Assembly (NCBI GenBank): GCA_035578905.1
Contig: JAQJVL010000123.1
Span: forward strand, 1,860,001 to 1,924,000
Reading direction: 5' to 3'
DNA length: 64,000 bases
DNA from: Stictocephala bisonia
Lineage: Eukaryota > Arthropoda > Insecta > Hemiptera > Membracidae
Both the position numbers and the translations under genes were made by a program. The notes under the pieces were generated by a model. The model made no database searches and was not told where the DNA came from. It was given only the letters and a program-made list of their open reading frames with translations. The first letter of the stretch is position 1. Each line of letters begins with the position of its first letter. This document shows, piece after piece, positions 35,833 through 47,170 of this stretch.

Positions 35833-36420
35833 AATATTTTACACCATTATTTTCCAGGTGCAAGTAATAAAATATTCATGGTAAAATAACTTATTTCCTT
35901 GGGTTTTTAATTATATTCATATTCATACAATATTTTCTAATATTGGTATTAATTTTATTACCAAAAAAGTTAATTTACTATTTTAGTTCAAAGGTAATAA
36001 GGAATAAGTAAAAGTGATATATTGTTGTAACAACAATTGATATTTATTTATTAGTTAAAATATATTATTTCATTGTCTGTAATAAGTAAACTTAGTTATT
36101 TAACTATGGAAATTTGACTTTAAAGTCTTCTTGAAATTAGATAGAAATTTAGCAAATTTATAAAAAGAAATACATTATTTTAAATAGACAAGAAAGACCT
36201 TAATTATTGTAATTGTGTAGGTCATTTGTCACCCAGCTCTCAAAGATTTAACAGCTCAAATAAAATTTTGGTGATTACCTTATAGTTATTACAATTTGAT
36301 AGAGTAAATAGTAGTTTGGGAATAGCTGAAAAAGCAAAGTTTATAAATATTTATAAATATATATATCACATTAGGGTTACCTATATAAAAATCACACTTC
36401 ACTCAAGCAAACTTAATTTA
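35833..36420. other. IMPA1 intron 5, nothing recognised
   Basis: AT-rich stretch before the Harbinger-like element. Confidence 0.4.
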
Positions 36421-37008
36421 AGCCGGGTTGACATGATACTAGTTTGCTCGGACCAAGTATCGTTCTGTAACTCGATCCGAATCACAACAGATCAAGTGGA
36501 GTTGACAGGAATATCTCTACTCAGACTCAGAGTGATTTTCAATGGCTGATTAGTATTTCATGAGATGGCTGATGTATTGCGAAAAGGTGCAGTTACTGTT
36601 TCAGAGCTTTTTATATTATTTATTTTCCTAAGCACTTCCTCAGCTGTGAAATCAGGTATGCCAAAGTTTTTTACAATAGGATCAATGGCACCGTCCTTAG
36701 CATCTTTATTCTTATAATTATTTGGTATAACGTTCCACAGACTCTCCACCGCTTCATACAACTCCATAAAATTAACTGTTTCTCTCTTTCATACAACTTT
36801 TTAAAAATTACTTTCTTTTTCTGATTTACAGTAGCCGCCATTTTAAACTATGAATCTGGTCACTCATATCCAAGAAAGTAGAGCAATGTCTGACTTTACT
36901 CTAACCGAGTCTATTTGGACAGAGCTGCTCGGAACAAGTGTTGGCATATTACGAGTGGCGTCCGAGAGATGCGTGCACACATCTGAGTTTACTCGTGTCA
37001 ACCCGGCT
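36421..37008. mobile_element. PIF/Harbinger-like non-autonomous element
   Basis: Terminal inverted repeats AGCCGGGTTGACATGA (left) and AGCCGGGTTGACACGAG (right, reverse complement) are flanked by TTA on both sides (36418-36420 and 37009-37011), the target duplication of PIF/Harbinger elements. It is 588 bp long, too short for a transposase gene, and holds a MADF-like remnant on the - strand. Confidence 0.82.
36558..36845 (-). pseudogene. MADF-domain remnant of a Harbinger accessory protein
   Basis: On the - strand, FMELYEAVESLWNVIPNNYK, then NKDAKDGAIDPIVKNF and FTAEEVLRKINNIKSSE follow the MADF pattern (hydrophobic helix, LWN, YKNK, repeated helix, KI..I+S). PIF/Harbinger elements encode a MADF/Myb-like DNA-binding partner of their transposase. 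An upstream MAATVNQKKKVIFK stretch is out of frame with the domain, so the copy is broken. Only about 75 residues remain. Confidence 0.6.
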
Positions 37009-37284
37009 TTAGTAAAAGCTATGGCTATACAAACAGAGACTGCCTAAGCCAATACATTTGCTGTAGATGCACACATGTGCTGCTATCTAACCGCGATTCA
37101 TTTCAACTAAGACTTTGCAGACTATTTAGCATACTATTAGTCACTACAGTGTGTGCTGGAGAGAGGGAAGAGCAGAGATAGAGTGAAGATTACTGGCACT
37201 ACCTGTGAAATAACTAACAGAAATAGTTTTATTGAACAGAAAACCCAGTTTCACAGGGCCCATAAGCGTGAGCAGTCTGTCGGC

Positions 37285-37650
37285 ACTGGTGGCGCAGTGC
37301 TGTAACCGAGCTATTACTTAATATAGACACGGCGTCCTCTCAATGGTTGCCATTGAGGTGGATACTACTAGAGAAGTCTGGGGTGTCAGTATTGGGTAGC
37401 AGTCAGAGTCCAAATGTTGTGAAGGAAGGAGAAGTGAGTATAAGGCAACTGAAAATCAGGACAATACTATGTGGTTCGGATTCCAGGAAAAGCTGTAGGT
37501 CCCTTAGTTGACCTGGCTATTGGGCTATTAATAAGTGGTCCTTTCTGAGCTAGGTAAAACTCAGTAACAATGACTACACTTGTTCATCTACACTCATTCA
37601 CCCATATCTCTACCATCGGCGTCTTAGTAATGAATAATAAAGTTATTATT
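37285..37650 (+). mobile_element. SINE family C, + strand copy
   Basis: Head GGCACTGGTGGCGCAGTGCT, body with AGAGAAGTCTGG, ACTATGTGGTTCGGATTCC and GGCTATTGGGCTATTAATAA, and tail GGCGTCTTAGTAATGAATAA then TAAA. The tRNA-like head is partly deleted relative to the copy at 46.72-47.17 kb. Confidence 0.82.
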
Positions 37651-37859
37651 CTTAACGTGCTTATAAGTTATTTTATGATAAAACTTGCCATATTTATGAT
37701 AATGGAAATATATATTTTTTAATGTAGAACTGTCCCATTTTGTGATATATTATGGCGTATGATAATGCCCTTTATGAACTTAACGGACAAGTTAGGAATG
37801 TAATACAAAAATAACTAACATATTTCAGTTTATTTTGGAGTTATGTGACTAGAATATTA

Positions 37860-39186
37860 CGAGGGTCATCCAGAAAGTGAAGAACGATTGTGCATCACGT
37901 GCGGCGCTGATCCCCCACCACTGCGACTGAGTACACGCTACTTACCTCTGGCTGTCCGGTCAGTGTGAGCCGAATTTCGTTCCTGTGCGGTCACGCGTCT
38001 TTGCTCTGTAAACTTTCAAAATGGCGGTGCCCATTGAAAATCCCGCCAAATGCGAAGTGCACAGTGTCATTCGGTTTTTGAATGCTCAAAATGTTCGGCC
38101 TATCGAAATTTATAGGCAAATAAACACTGCATATGGTGAGAATGTAATGAACGAATCTTTAGTGAGGAAATTGTGCATTATATTCAACCAAGGAAGAACA
38201 AATGTGCACGATGAAGAATGTATTGGTAGGCCATCACTTGTGACAGGAATTGAAGAAAAAAGTTGACAACAAAATTCAGGAAAACCGGCGATTCACTTTA
38301 ACCACTTTAAAAGACGCTATTCCAGACGTTTCTCGATCCCTCTTACATGAAATTGTGATTGAGCATCTTGGGTATAAAAAATGAGCGCTCGGTGGGTTCC
38401 AAAGTTTCTCACAGAAGTCCACAAGACTAAACGAATGGGAGCAGCCCTTGAACTTCTTACCCGATATGATAGTGATGGTGAACAGTTTCTCGATCGTATT
38501 GTGACCAGAGATGAAACCTGAGTTTCATACAAAACTCCGGAAACAAAGCGACAATCCGTGGGGTGGCATCATTCAAACTCGCCCTCAAAATTCATAAAAG
38601 AAAAATCAAATCTGAACACAAGAAAATTGATGGCAACTGTTTTTTGAGACCGCAAAGGTTTAATCCATGTCGAGTTTTTACCAAGGGGAGAAACGATAAA
38701 TTCAGAAGTCTATTGCGAAACCCTTCAATGACTCAGACTTGCAATACAGAATAAAAGACGTGGCATGTTGTCAAAAAGTGTTTTTGATCCACGACCACGC
38801 TCGGCCCCATGCATCGGTACGAACCCAGCAAGAACTTCAAGGTCTAAAATGGGAAATTTTTGGACACCCTCTCTATAGTCCGAACCTCGCGCCTTCAGAT
38901 TACTATCTGTTCCCGAAATTGAAAACATTCTTGGGTGGGATGCAGTTTGGAAACGATGAAGAACTGAAAGAAGAAGTGACATCCTGGCTCAGATCTTTGG
39001 CGCCTGAAGAGTATAACACCGGCATTGAAAAACTGATTCCTCAATGCAATAAATGCCTTGACAACCAAGGCAACTACATCGAGAAGTAGGGTAGCTTACT
39101 GTGAATATGTAAATAAAGTTCTGTATTGTTATCTTTCATTTTTAATTTTTATACAAAAACTTTCTTTACTTTCTGGACGACCTTCA
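37860..39186 (+). mobile_element. mariner element, copy 1, full length but dead
   Basis: The ends CGAGGGTCATCCAGAAAGTG and (reverse complement of the right) TGAAGGTCGTCCAGAAAGTA are inverted repeats flanked by TA (37858-37859; 39187-39188). The length, 1327 bp, is typical. The transposase starts at ATG 38021 (MAVPIENPAKCEVHSVIRF). A 2-bp deletion at about 38244 shifts the frame, and the Trp codon after the first catalytic Asp (RDET) has become TGA. The last part (38739-39089) keeps HDHARPH and SPNLAPSDYYLFPK with the second and third Asp of the DD34D triad. Confidence 0.93.
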
Positions 39187-39741
39187 TAAAAACTAGCAAT
39201 GGAGCGATGCCACAAATTATTCAAAACAACATTGTAACATTTGAAGCTTTGTTAAGGTAATAGCATACAATGAAAGCTAGTTCTGAAAAATATTAGCGTA
39301 TTGCAAGCCATCAATTGTGTTTTAACCTAAAAGTACTAAGCAGTTTTGTGCGAAAATGTAATTTTGGTAAAATGCTCATAGATTCGTTATTTGTTTGTTA
39401 TATCTTCATATTTTTTGTTTTGTATTGTAACAAAATAAACAGAGAACAGCTCCATGACAAGTAAATACATACAACAGTATTTTTTATTTATAAAAATAAA
39501 TAAATTATTTTGTTTTTAGTTTTATTTTTTTTATTTTTGTAATTATGAATAAAATAGAGTGCCTGAATATTGTTCTTATGGGATTAAAACCATCATGGCC
39601 CACAGCCTCTTAAGTTTGGTGATAAAATGTAGCCTATATATATATAAATTAATGTAGGCCTATATGTAGCCTATAAATTTATATGTAGGCTATATAAATT
39701 AGCCTAATTAACAAAAAGACTAATCATTGTCTTTTTGACAG
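39187..39741. other. End of IMPA1 intron 5, nothing recognised
   Basis: Very AT-rich, with a short repeated TAGGCCTATATG motif near 39650. Confidence 0.4.
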
Positions 39742-39851
39742 GTGGACCTTTTGATCTGCTGAGTGGAAAGGTCCTATGTGCTTCTACTACAGAATTAGCG
39801 GACAAACTGAGTAAAACATTACATCAGTACACTCCTCCCAGAGATGATTAG
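39742..39851 (+). CDS. IMPA1: IMPA1 last coding exon
   Basis: Acceptor TTGACAG. The split Gly codon continues as GGPFDLLSGKVLCASTTELA to the C-terminus ..TPPRDD and TAG, corresponding to the TGGPFDL..R.v.A motif. No AATAAA is close by; ATTAAA occurs at about 39853 and 40019, so the poly(A) site is unresolved. Confidence 0.93.
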
Positions 39852-41457
39852 AATTAAAAAAATCTGTTATTGCCATAAATATTGTGAGATACGAATTAAA
39901 AATTTAATAGTATTAAAAAAACTAACAATGAACAAGGCTAGTAAATGGAATGTCTGTTAAAATAATTCATGTTCAGTTTTAATTATTATGAGATTTATTG
40001 AATTACATGATATTTAATATTAAAGAATAATAATTATAGTTTTAAAACTTTTATTTTTAATTTTATGTGTAAGTTTAGATGAAAATATATCACTTGTAAA
40101 GGTTACTAATTATTTATAAAGTACAAGGAGTATTTTATTATATTCCTGTCTGCTCCTGCTTATTTTTTGACAATATTGTAGACCTAATGGTAAAAAAGTT
40201 ATTCATAAACAACATTAATTTGATTGATTACTTATGGTCATGATTATTTACATGACCAGTGTGTAGACCCTACATCATTTATTTAGATGAGTGACTTTTT
40301 ACTTTATTCATGGTCCATTCACTTGCAGCTGTTCTAGTGAGATTTTTACAAACACTTTAATAATTAAATTAGACACAAAATCTAACTAAATGTTCATTCC
40401 CATTTTAAATCATATATAACAGTTTATTTTTGTATAATTGTGTTACTTTTTTATACTAGATGAATGGTATAGAATAATCTGATAACGTAAACGTCACAAA
40501 GTCCTATACGTGTCATGTACATTTATCAATGTATTTGAAGGTAAGAAACCTTTATGTAATATGGGAAAAAACCAAAAATAATCAAAATGAAAAACAGCTT
40601 AATACTTTCTGTATTTAGAAGCACATTCACATCAGACATCAAGTTATAGAATCTCTTCTTCTTGTGAAACTAAAAATACCCCCAAAGAACTTAGTATTTT
40701 GATCCCATTGACCTAAAGCAAAATCCTAAATAAAAAACCTAATGTTTCAAAAAAAACTAAAGTACATGAAATTGAGGGTTTATTCACCTTGAATCCAAAT
40801 TAGTGATAAAAATAAAACTTAACTTGTGGAGGGTACAAAAATATGTTTTATAAAGTAGAAATGTAAAATATTCAAGTATGGAATTACTACCATTATCAAT
40901 TTAAAGATGTTCTGCAATTTCATCCAAATTTATGATTTGGATTCGAAATAATGCATTTGAAGACAAAAATAATTTGTTTTGCCGTTGTTATAAGAATTTT
41001 CTGAAAAAGGAAAACTGAAGGGCTTGAATATAAGAAACGAATAAATCAAATAATATTTATTGTTTTACATCCATACATCAAATGATATTATTTCAGCACA
41101 TTACTAATAGTGTAGTATATAAAATTATCATTTAAAAATAATTTATACATATATTTTAATCTGTAGACTAGGACTTTATTAAGACTAGCCTGTACAGAGA
41201 GTTACAACTTTATTTAATATACACTTATATACAAACTTCACATTTGCCTCATATTCTGTGACTAAAATACCTGAAGTAGTAACACAGTTTCATTAACTGT
41301 ACAATACCAGAGCTGGATTCCAATGGGGGGGGGGGGGGAGTTAAATACATAAGTATTTTCCTAATCCTCTTAAGGCAATAAAGTCATAACTTCTAAGTCT
41401 TTCAGCAGACGTTCATGCATGTTCAAGGTGATGGGTCTCGTTGTGGAATATGTCCTT
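39852..41457. other. Convergent 3' region between IMPA1 and CCDC93
   Basis: Holds the 3' untranslated regions of both genes. Possible - strand AATAAA signals for CCDC93 (seen as TTTATT) occur near 41057, 41174 and 41209. A G run of about 14 bases lies near 41325-41338. No other gene seen. Confidence 0.5.
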
Positions 41458-41634
41458 TCAGTTTTTTAGACCTGAGATATTCCTTAGTTGGTTGAGAAGA
41501 TTCTCGTTTATATTTGCTTCAATGCCAACCTGTTTATAAGCAGCTATATACTGCCGACCCTGTTCTACTAGTTCAAGCTTCACTCCACTCAAAATGTCTC
41601 GTTGATGAAGTTCTTCATCAAGTTTTTTCTTCAC
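41458..41634 (-). CDS. CCDC93: CCDC93 last coding exon
   Basis: Acceptor CTTTAG. Codes for VKKKLDEELHQRDILSGVKL, then ELVEQGRQYIAAYKQVGIEA and NINENLLNQLRNISGLKN, ending with TGA at 41460-41458. The LL.KQR.Y..A.K.F-type ending fits the family's C-terminus, though this part is less conserved. Confidence 0.88.
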   Translation of the reverse strand: MKKKLDEELHQRDILSGVKLELVEQGRQYIAAYKQVGIEANINENLLNQLRNISGLKN

Positions 41635-42040
41635 CTAAAGCAGAAAAAATTCAGAGGTTTTATAAAAATAATAATATATACATTATGTGCTAATTTATAA
41701 ATTTGCAGCATTTACTCTTTAAATGCAAAATTTGCAACTATGATATAACAAGCATTACCAATCTATCTTGCTAGCAACATAAAAATGTAAGTTTATGCTT
41801 AGGTACATTTTAAGTAAAACAACTGCAATCAACAATTTCTTATGAATGGTTCACAGCTTCTTTTATAAACACAATTTTTATTGTTGAATATATATTATTA
41901 TGAGAGGACAAAATTATTATACATTACAAGTATTAAGTCATCAATGATTAACAGTAAAAGTAGACTTTTAATAAATTTACATTATTAAAAATAATTGTTA
42001 CAAATGGTAACCAGCCAGCGTAAGATTTTTGTGAGATTCT

Positions 42041-42262
42041 AAAATTTTAGAAAAGAACACTTTTAAAATTATTCCACAAATTTTAATTTAAAAAATGCTT
42101 TCGCCGGTTAAGGCATCATCAGTTTAAATGTAAACAGAAAACAAAACTGTTTACATTTTTTGTTTGTTTATATTTAAAGTGATGCCTTAACCGGCGAAAG
42201 CGCTTTTTAAGTTAAAATTTGTGGAATAGATTTTAAAAATGTGTTCTTTTCTAAAACCTAAT
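42041..42262. repeat. Foldback repeat, arms about 80 bp
   Basis: The left arm (about 42041-42121) and right arm (about 42174-42262) are inverted copies sharing TTTTAGAAAAGAACAC, TTCCACAAATTTTAA and GCTTTCGCCGGTTAAGGCAT, around an AT-rich 50-bp spacer that is itself partly palindromic (GTAAACAG...CTGTTTAC). On the - strand the left arm contains CTGATGATGCC, then GGCGAAAGC. Lies in the last CCDC93 intron. Confidence 0.85.
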
Positions 42263-43093
42263 ATATTCCACCAAGTATATACAACAGATTTTAAAATGAC
42301 AAAATATATGACCAGCAGCCTCAGCATCACAACTCTAAGCTTTTCAAAACTCTTGAAACTTCAATAATTACTTTTATGATTTTTAACTTTGTTTAATTTT
42401 TTGTATACAGCTCATATTAGACTTATTGCTGTCTTATGTCAGTATTAAAAGAAAACATATGTGGTTAGTACTGATTATTTTTTATATTTAAATATGACAT
42501 GAACATGTCCAGTCACACGTCACTTGGTACAATTCAGAATGTACAGCTAGTTAGAGAAATTTGGCACTATATACACAACTTAAAATTATTTTGTGCTTTG
42601 TGTAAGAAAGAGCAGACCAATATGTCTGTAAATATTGTTTTAACATAAAGACTATTTTATTGCGTAAATTATGGTAAATGGTTTCAAATGGTGAGTGTAA
42701 CTTCAGTCATGATCAATTCAATTCAGAATTGTTGTCAAAACTATTGTTGACTGACGATTCTGCACACAGCATCGAAACAGTGTTGGAGCGAAATGAGTTT
42801 TTTCATAATGTTAAATTATTACATTATATAAAAATATAAGACACAAAATAAATTAGGTTACATGAAAGAATACAATGGTCATTTGATGCGTTCTTGGATG
42901 TCATTTCTAGGATGTAAAGCAAACTCAACATTTAAAACTGTTTTTGGGTTGTTAGTGTTATAAAGTAAAGTATAACTATAGATAATTAATTGGTTTGTCA
43001 GCATCCCTACTGATGAGTTGTTTTCATCTTTAATGTCGTTTAAGAATATTTATTTTATTATTGTACTTTTATGATTCTAGCGTTAAAGCCTAC
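42263..43093. other. CCDC93 last intron, remaining part
   Basis: AT-rich, no repeat family recognised. Confidence 0.4.
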
Positions 43094-43178
43094 CTTAGAC
43101 TTATTTACTTCAATTCCATGAAGTATTTCTTCCATTTGTTGGACAAATTGCTCCTTTCCACTTGGAGTTGCCATTGCT
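43094..43178 (-). CDS. CCDC93: CCDC93 exon
   Basis: Acceptor AATTGCAG, donor AAG|GTAGGC. Codes for AMATPSGKEQFVQQMEEILH and GIEVNKSK. The split Glu codon joins exactly to the upstream exon. Confidence 0.9.
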
Positions 43179-44305
43179 CTGCAATTTCAATAATTATTTA
43201 GTCCTAAAAATAGTTTTCTATGGATTTAGTTTTATCATTTTTTCTCTCCAAACTATAATGACACATAACTAACTATTTACTATACATAATCAGTATGTTA
43301 ATTCCTTGTGTCTGCTGAGGTTTACTCTTATAACATTAAGAGCACACGTCATTAATAGAACTGTTTGGAGACTTTTTCTGGCCTACTATGGATACTGTTC
43401 CCACAAATTATTGGCATCCTAAGTACAACTTTCATTTAAATGATTAAGGACCACCTTTCACACTGTTTCTTGGTACAGTTTTATAACCTTGTTGCTTTGT
43501 TACTTATTGGAATCTGTTTGACTAATCAAATGCAAGCTTACCTTACTGTACTACTTTTCTGAGATTTAGAAGCTTTTTTTATGGCTAGTTATACATCTCA
43601 GGGTAAAGCTTTGCTAGATAGCCTTTAAAAAAAAAAAAAAAAAACTAGATCTAGATTATGTCTAGCACTCTGGCCAGAGAAATTTAAAGCTCCTCTCAAA
43701 AAGTCCAACAATAACATTTGGCTAGTCACTACACAAACATCTTTTTATAACCTGCATCAGTTTACTTTTAACACATTGTTGATTGAAATCAGATAAAAAA
43801 CCTAATTAGTTAATGAATAAAAGATCTGCTATAAAACCCTTTCTTCATACTGCTCTTAACAAAAACAAAATTTTTTAATGCTGACATATACATTGTTTCA
43901 ACCTGTTTAAGGTTGAAATTATCTACCCAAGATAGTTGTGTGAAATATACCAGAGGAGTCCTAAAGCTCCCTTTTAAACGCTATGACATGTTGTAACTAT
44001 GTGCTTCTTGCAATGCAAAATCAAATGCCAGTTGGAGAGTTTTGATGAGATATCACTACGCCTAGTTAAGGTTGAATTGTTGGAGTTTGTGGTTGAAGCC
44101 GGCCTGCATCAATCTGGCAACAATGTTGATCAGATATAGATAGCGTAAATAGACCACAACACAAAAGATTCCATTTTGATCTGAAGTTGAACAGCAAGTA
44201 GAGCCAGAGGTTAAAGAAAAAGTTGGCACTTTAAATAAAAATGGCATAAACTGTAAAGAAGGGTTTTGTCTAAACCATTACTAAATAAGTATTGAAATTA
44301 CTCAC
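43179..44305. other. CCDC93 intron, nothing recognised
   Basis: AT-rich with an A run at about 43626-43644. A - strand open frame at 44062-44247 has no domain. Confidence 0.4.
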
Positions 44306-44426
44306 TCAGGATAGTTGTCCGAGATGGAAGTGAGAAGGCCTAACTCCTTATTGAGATAAATATGTTTATCATTCAGTGTGTTATATAGTGTAAAGAACTG
44401 TTTTGTCTCTCTGTGCTTGGCAGATA
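44306..44426 (-). CDS. CCDC93: CCDC93 exon
   Basis: Acceptor TGTTTCAG, donor CCTGA|GTGAGT. Codes for [20 protein letters not shown] and [19 protein letters not shown], a near match to the conserved [15 protein letters not shown] segment. Confidence 0.92.
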
Positions 44427-46119
44427 CTGAAACACAATAAACCAATGGTTAGGTGGCTTTTATAACAATAAAACTAAAAAAACAGTTTACAAGGTAAAAA
44501 AATGTTTAAATATTTGTCATCATTACATGCAGAAAAACCAAGTTCAACAAATGCCTAACTAAAATTGAGTCTATTATGTTATCATCTACCCCCATATGGG
44601 TAATGTACACAGAACAAAGTTTAACCCTAATCCTGACAGTTTAATATTTGTATTCTAACTAGCCATTTTTTTCCAATAAGCAATTATATTTTAGAAATAT
44701 TCCTACATATATTTAATTATTACAAAACTTCCAATATTACAAATTACCACCCTTACAATCAAACAAAGAAGAGTTTGGGATACAAAAAAATTAAATGTTA
44801 TGAATGTAAAAAAGAAAAAAATACATTTGTAATATTCTGTCATATATTGTGATAATAAATATTAAAGATAGCCAAAGTTAATTAATTACATTTTATATAG
44901 CGTTATAAAATAGATTGTTTTGTATAAGTTATTTATTTATCATTGGTTGTCACATTACTGCTAAGACGCACAAATGCAAAGAATTTGTTGCCATAGTAAT
45001 ATATTCTTTAATAATTTTCATTAATATACATATTTATATACCCTATTATATATTATAAATAAATTTCTTTAAAATATACAGATGACCTTATCACCTAACT
45101 AAGCTACCAAATTATTAAATTGTTTATATTCTAATAATAAAATTATTTCACAATGTAAATTAAGAGGTTCGGCCAGCTTTAGGAACAACTGAATTCCGCT
45201 CGAAGCGTTGACTATACATCTGACCGCGATCTACTCATACACAGACATACGACCCCTCCCCAGGGATGAGTGGGTTATAATTGCAGGAAGTCATTTAAGC
45301 GCCATCCTGCGGGTGCTGTGTCTCGCTGTACGTAGCGATTGGATTGTAATAAACATGCGGGTAAAAGTACAACCAAAAGTTGAGTATATAAAGTTAGTAA
45401 ATTTTGTAAATTGTGTAATATTAAAAAGTATAAGATGCAAACACGACGTGTCATAATTAAATGAAAGAAACATTAATACTTAAAATAAAATTTACTAATT
45501 TGCAGTAAAATTACGTAATTTAAAATAACTGATGAACAAGAACAGTCCTGTTGGGATCTGTTTTTAAAATTTGTGAATAGTCGGGAAAATAGTTTCTTAA
45601 TTCTGTATGTACCAAGAAAGCCCAAATTCGCATCTTTAAGGTGATGTATTTATAACTATAAACATAATTTTAATGAAAGAACTACTTCGGAGGCGTTTAA
45701 TAGCTGATATAAAGTTATTGAAATCGAAACAAATCAACATTTTTTTTGACCAAACAGCCTTAATAAAGAAAATCTTTCTCTTTGTACAAATCTTCAATTT
45801 AATCTCATCATGATGAATTTTTTGTACCTGATTACAAACATGATTAATGTATGTGACCAAATGCGATTTTGAAAAATACCCACCTCCTTTTCAATCTTCT
45901 GGAGAAGTTTTTGAGTCTCAGATAATCCATCTTACAGTTGTTACAGATTCATCTGTGTTCATCATTGTGTGGAAACACTCATGTGACAACAGTTTTAACA
46001 AATTACTTCAACTGGTCTCTCTTTTAAATCAGAATATTTAACAAGGAATGTATTCCTGACAAAAACCAATAGAATGTTTACATGAACACGACTCGTTACT
46101 TTCATTTGAAACAACTTAC
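44427..46119. other. CCDC93 intron with one GC-rich patch
   Basis: A GC-richer patch at about 45165-45345 stands out from its AT-rich surroundings but was not classified. Open frames here have no recognisable domain. Confidence 0.35.
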
Positions 46120-46328
46120 CTTGACTGTAAAGCTCCATAAATCTCCTCTGATACTGAGCCAGCTCTGCCCGGGTTGGAACCTGATCTAGTTGGCGTTGCA
46201 AGCTTGCTACTGTACGATTTTTGCGGCCCAGAACAAGCCTAGTGTTTGTAACATTTTTAACCAAGTCTTCAAGAATACGATTATTTTCTTCTGCATCTCC
46301 TTCTGGTGCCTCTATCTCTTCCGCCTCC
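46120..46328 (-). CDS. CCDC93: CCDC93 exon (most conserved)
   Basis: Acceptor TATTTTCAG, donor CAAG|GTAAGT. Codes for an acidic start ([19 protein letters not shown]), then [20 protein letters not shown] and [17 protein letters not shown]. The last block is the clearest family signature. Frame continues as Val-Ser-Ala-Lys in the next exon. Confidence 0.92.
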
Positions 46329-46716
46329 CTGAAAATAATAGTATTTAACAATCCATTTCTATCCTACTATTCATAGCCTACTTTATTGTGCTCTGATTTA
46401 TTTTAAATGAAAACATGAATTACATAAAAACTAACTCTATACCTAACCCTGTAGGCCTTTTCTAAACAAATTATTTTCCTTAATGTTAAAATCAGGAGAT
46501 GGTTGGCATCTTTCACACTGACACTCATGCCACACAAAAACAGCAATATATCCACATTAGCTGATAGCCCAGGGTCAGAAATGTCCTCATCCCCTAACAT
46601 ATCAGTTCTTATCTTAACGTTATAGTAAAAATCAACAACCCACTCTTTAAACACACTTTAGATAAAACCCACTTTACTTAGTGTTGTCAAAACCACAAAA
46701 ATTTTGACACAGTAAA

Positions 46717-47170
46717 AGCCATTATTTATTATTCATCTCTAAGACGCCGATCGTAGAGATATGGGCGAATATGAGGAGTGAATGAGTGTGATGAATGTAG
46801 ATGAACGAGTGTAGTCATTGTTACTATTTGAGTTTGACTTAGCTCAGAAAGGACTATTTATTAATAGCCCAATAGCCAGGGCAACTATGAGACCTACAGC
46901 TTCACGTGGAATCCGAACCACGTAGTGCTGGTCTGATTTTCAGCTAACTGACAAGTCTGACACTCAGTTCTCATCCCTACACATCCGAACCTTAACTACC
47001 ATTCAACCTGGACACTCCAGACTTCTCTAGTAGTGTCTACGTTGATGACAACCATTGAGCGGACGCCGCGTCGGTATTAAGAGGATCGAGCATGGAACCT
47101 ATCGCCTACAATCTCCCAAACACTTTGTCCCCAAGTAGCTGGGCTACAGCACTGCGCCACCAGTGCCAAA
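46717..47170 (-). mobile_element. SINE family C, - strand copy
   Basis: On the - strand the head GGCACTGGTGGCGCAGTGCT (box A) is followed about 70 bp later by CCATGCTCGATCC, a box B-like end, giving a tRNA-like head of about 90 bp with a long variable arm. The body matches the copy at 37285-37650 through GTGGTTCGGATTCCACGTG and GGCTATTGGGCTATTAATAA to the GATGAATAATAAA tail. About 450 bp, the longest SINE in the window. Confidence 0.85.

Larger units (their letters stand above)
4602..39851 (+). other. IMPA1: Gene span: inositol monophosphatase, six coding exons
   Basis: Inositol monophosphatase hydrolyses myo-inositol phosphates to free inositol and phosphate in the cytosol. It needs Mg2+ and is lithium-sensitive in characterised members, and it supplies inositol for phosphoinositide signalling. 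Joining 4602-4664, 24220-24353, 29647-29906, 34420-34525, 35458-35609 and 39742-39851 gives 825 nt, that is 274 codons plus TAG, close to the 277 of the human enzyme. All five introns start GT and end AG and phases match at every junction. Metal ligands are present: Glu70 in GEES, Asp90 and Asp93 in DPIDGT, and the Asp of WDMAAGD (residue 219). Introns are about 19.6, 5.3, 4.5, 0.9 and 4.1 kb and filled with repeats. IMPA1 versus IMPA2 cannot be settled by eye. Confidence 0.93.

Noticed and set aside
46403..46654. 83-codon - strand frame as an additional CCDC93 exon
   Set aside because: The exon junction 48125 to 46328 already joins in phase, and the segment lacks coiled-coil character and conserved residues.
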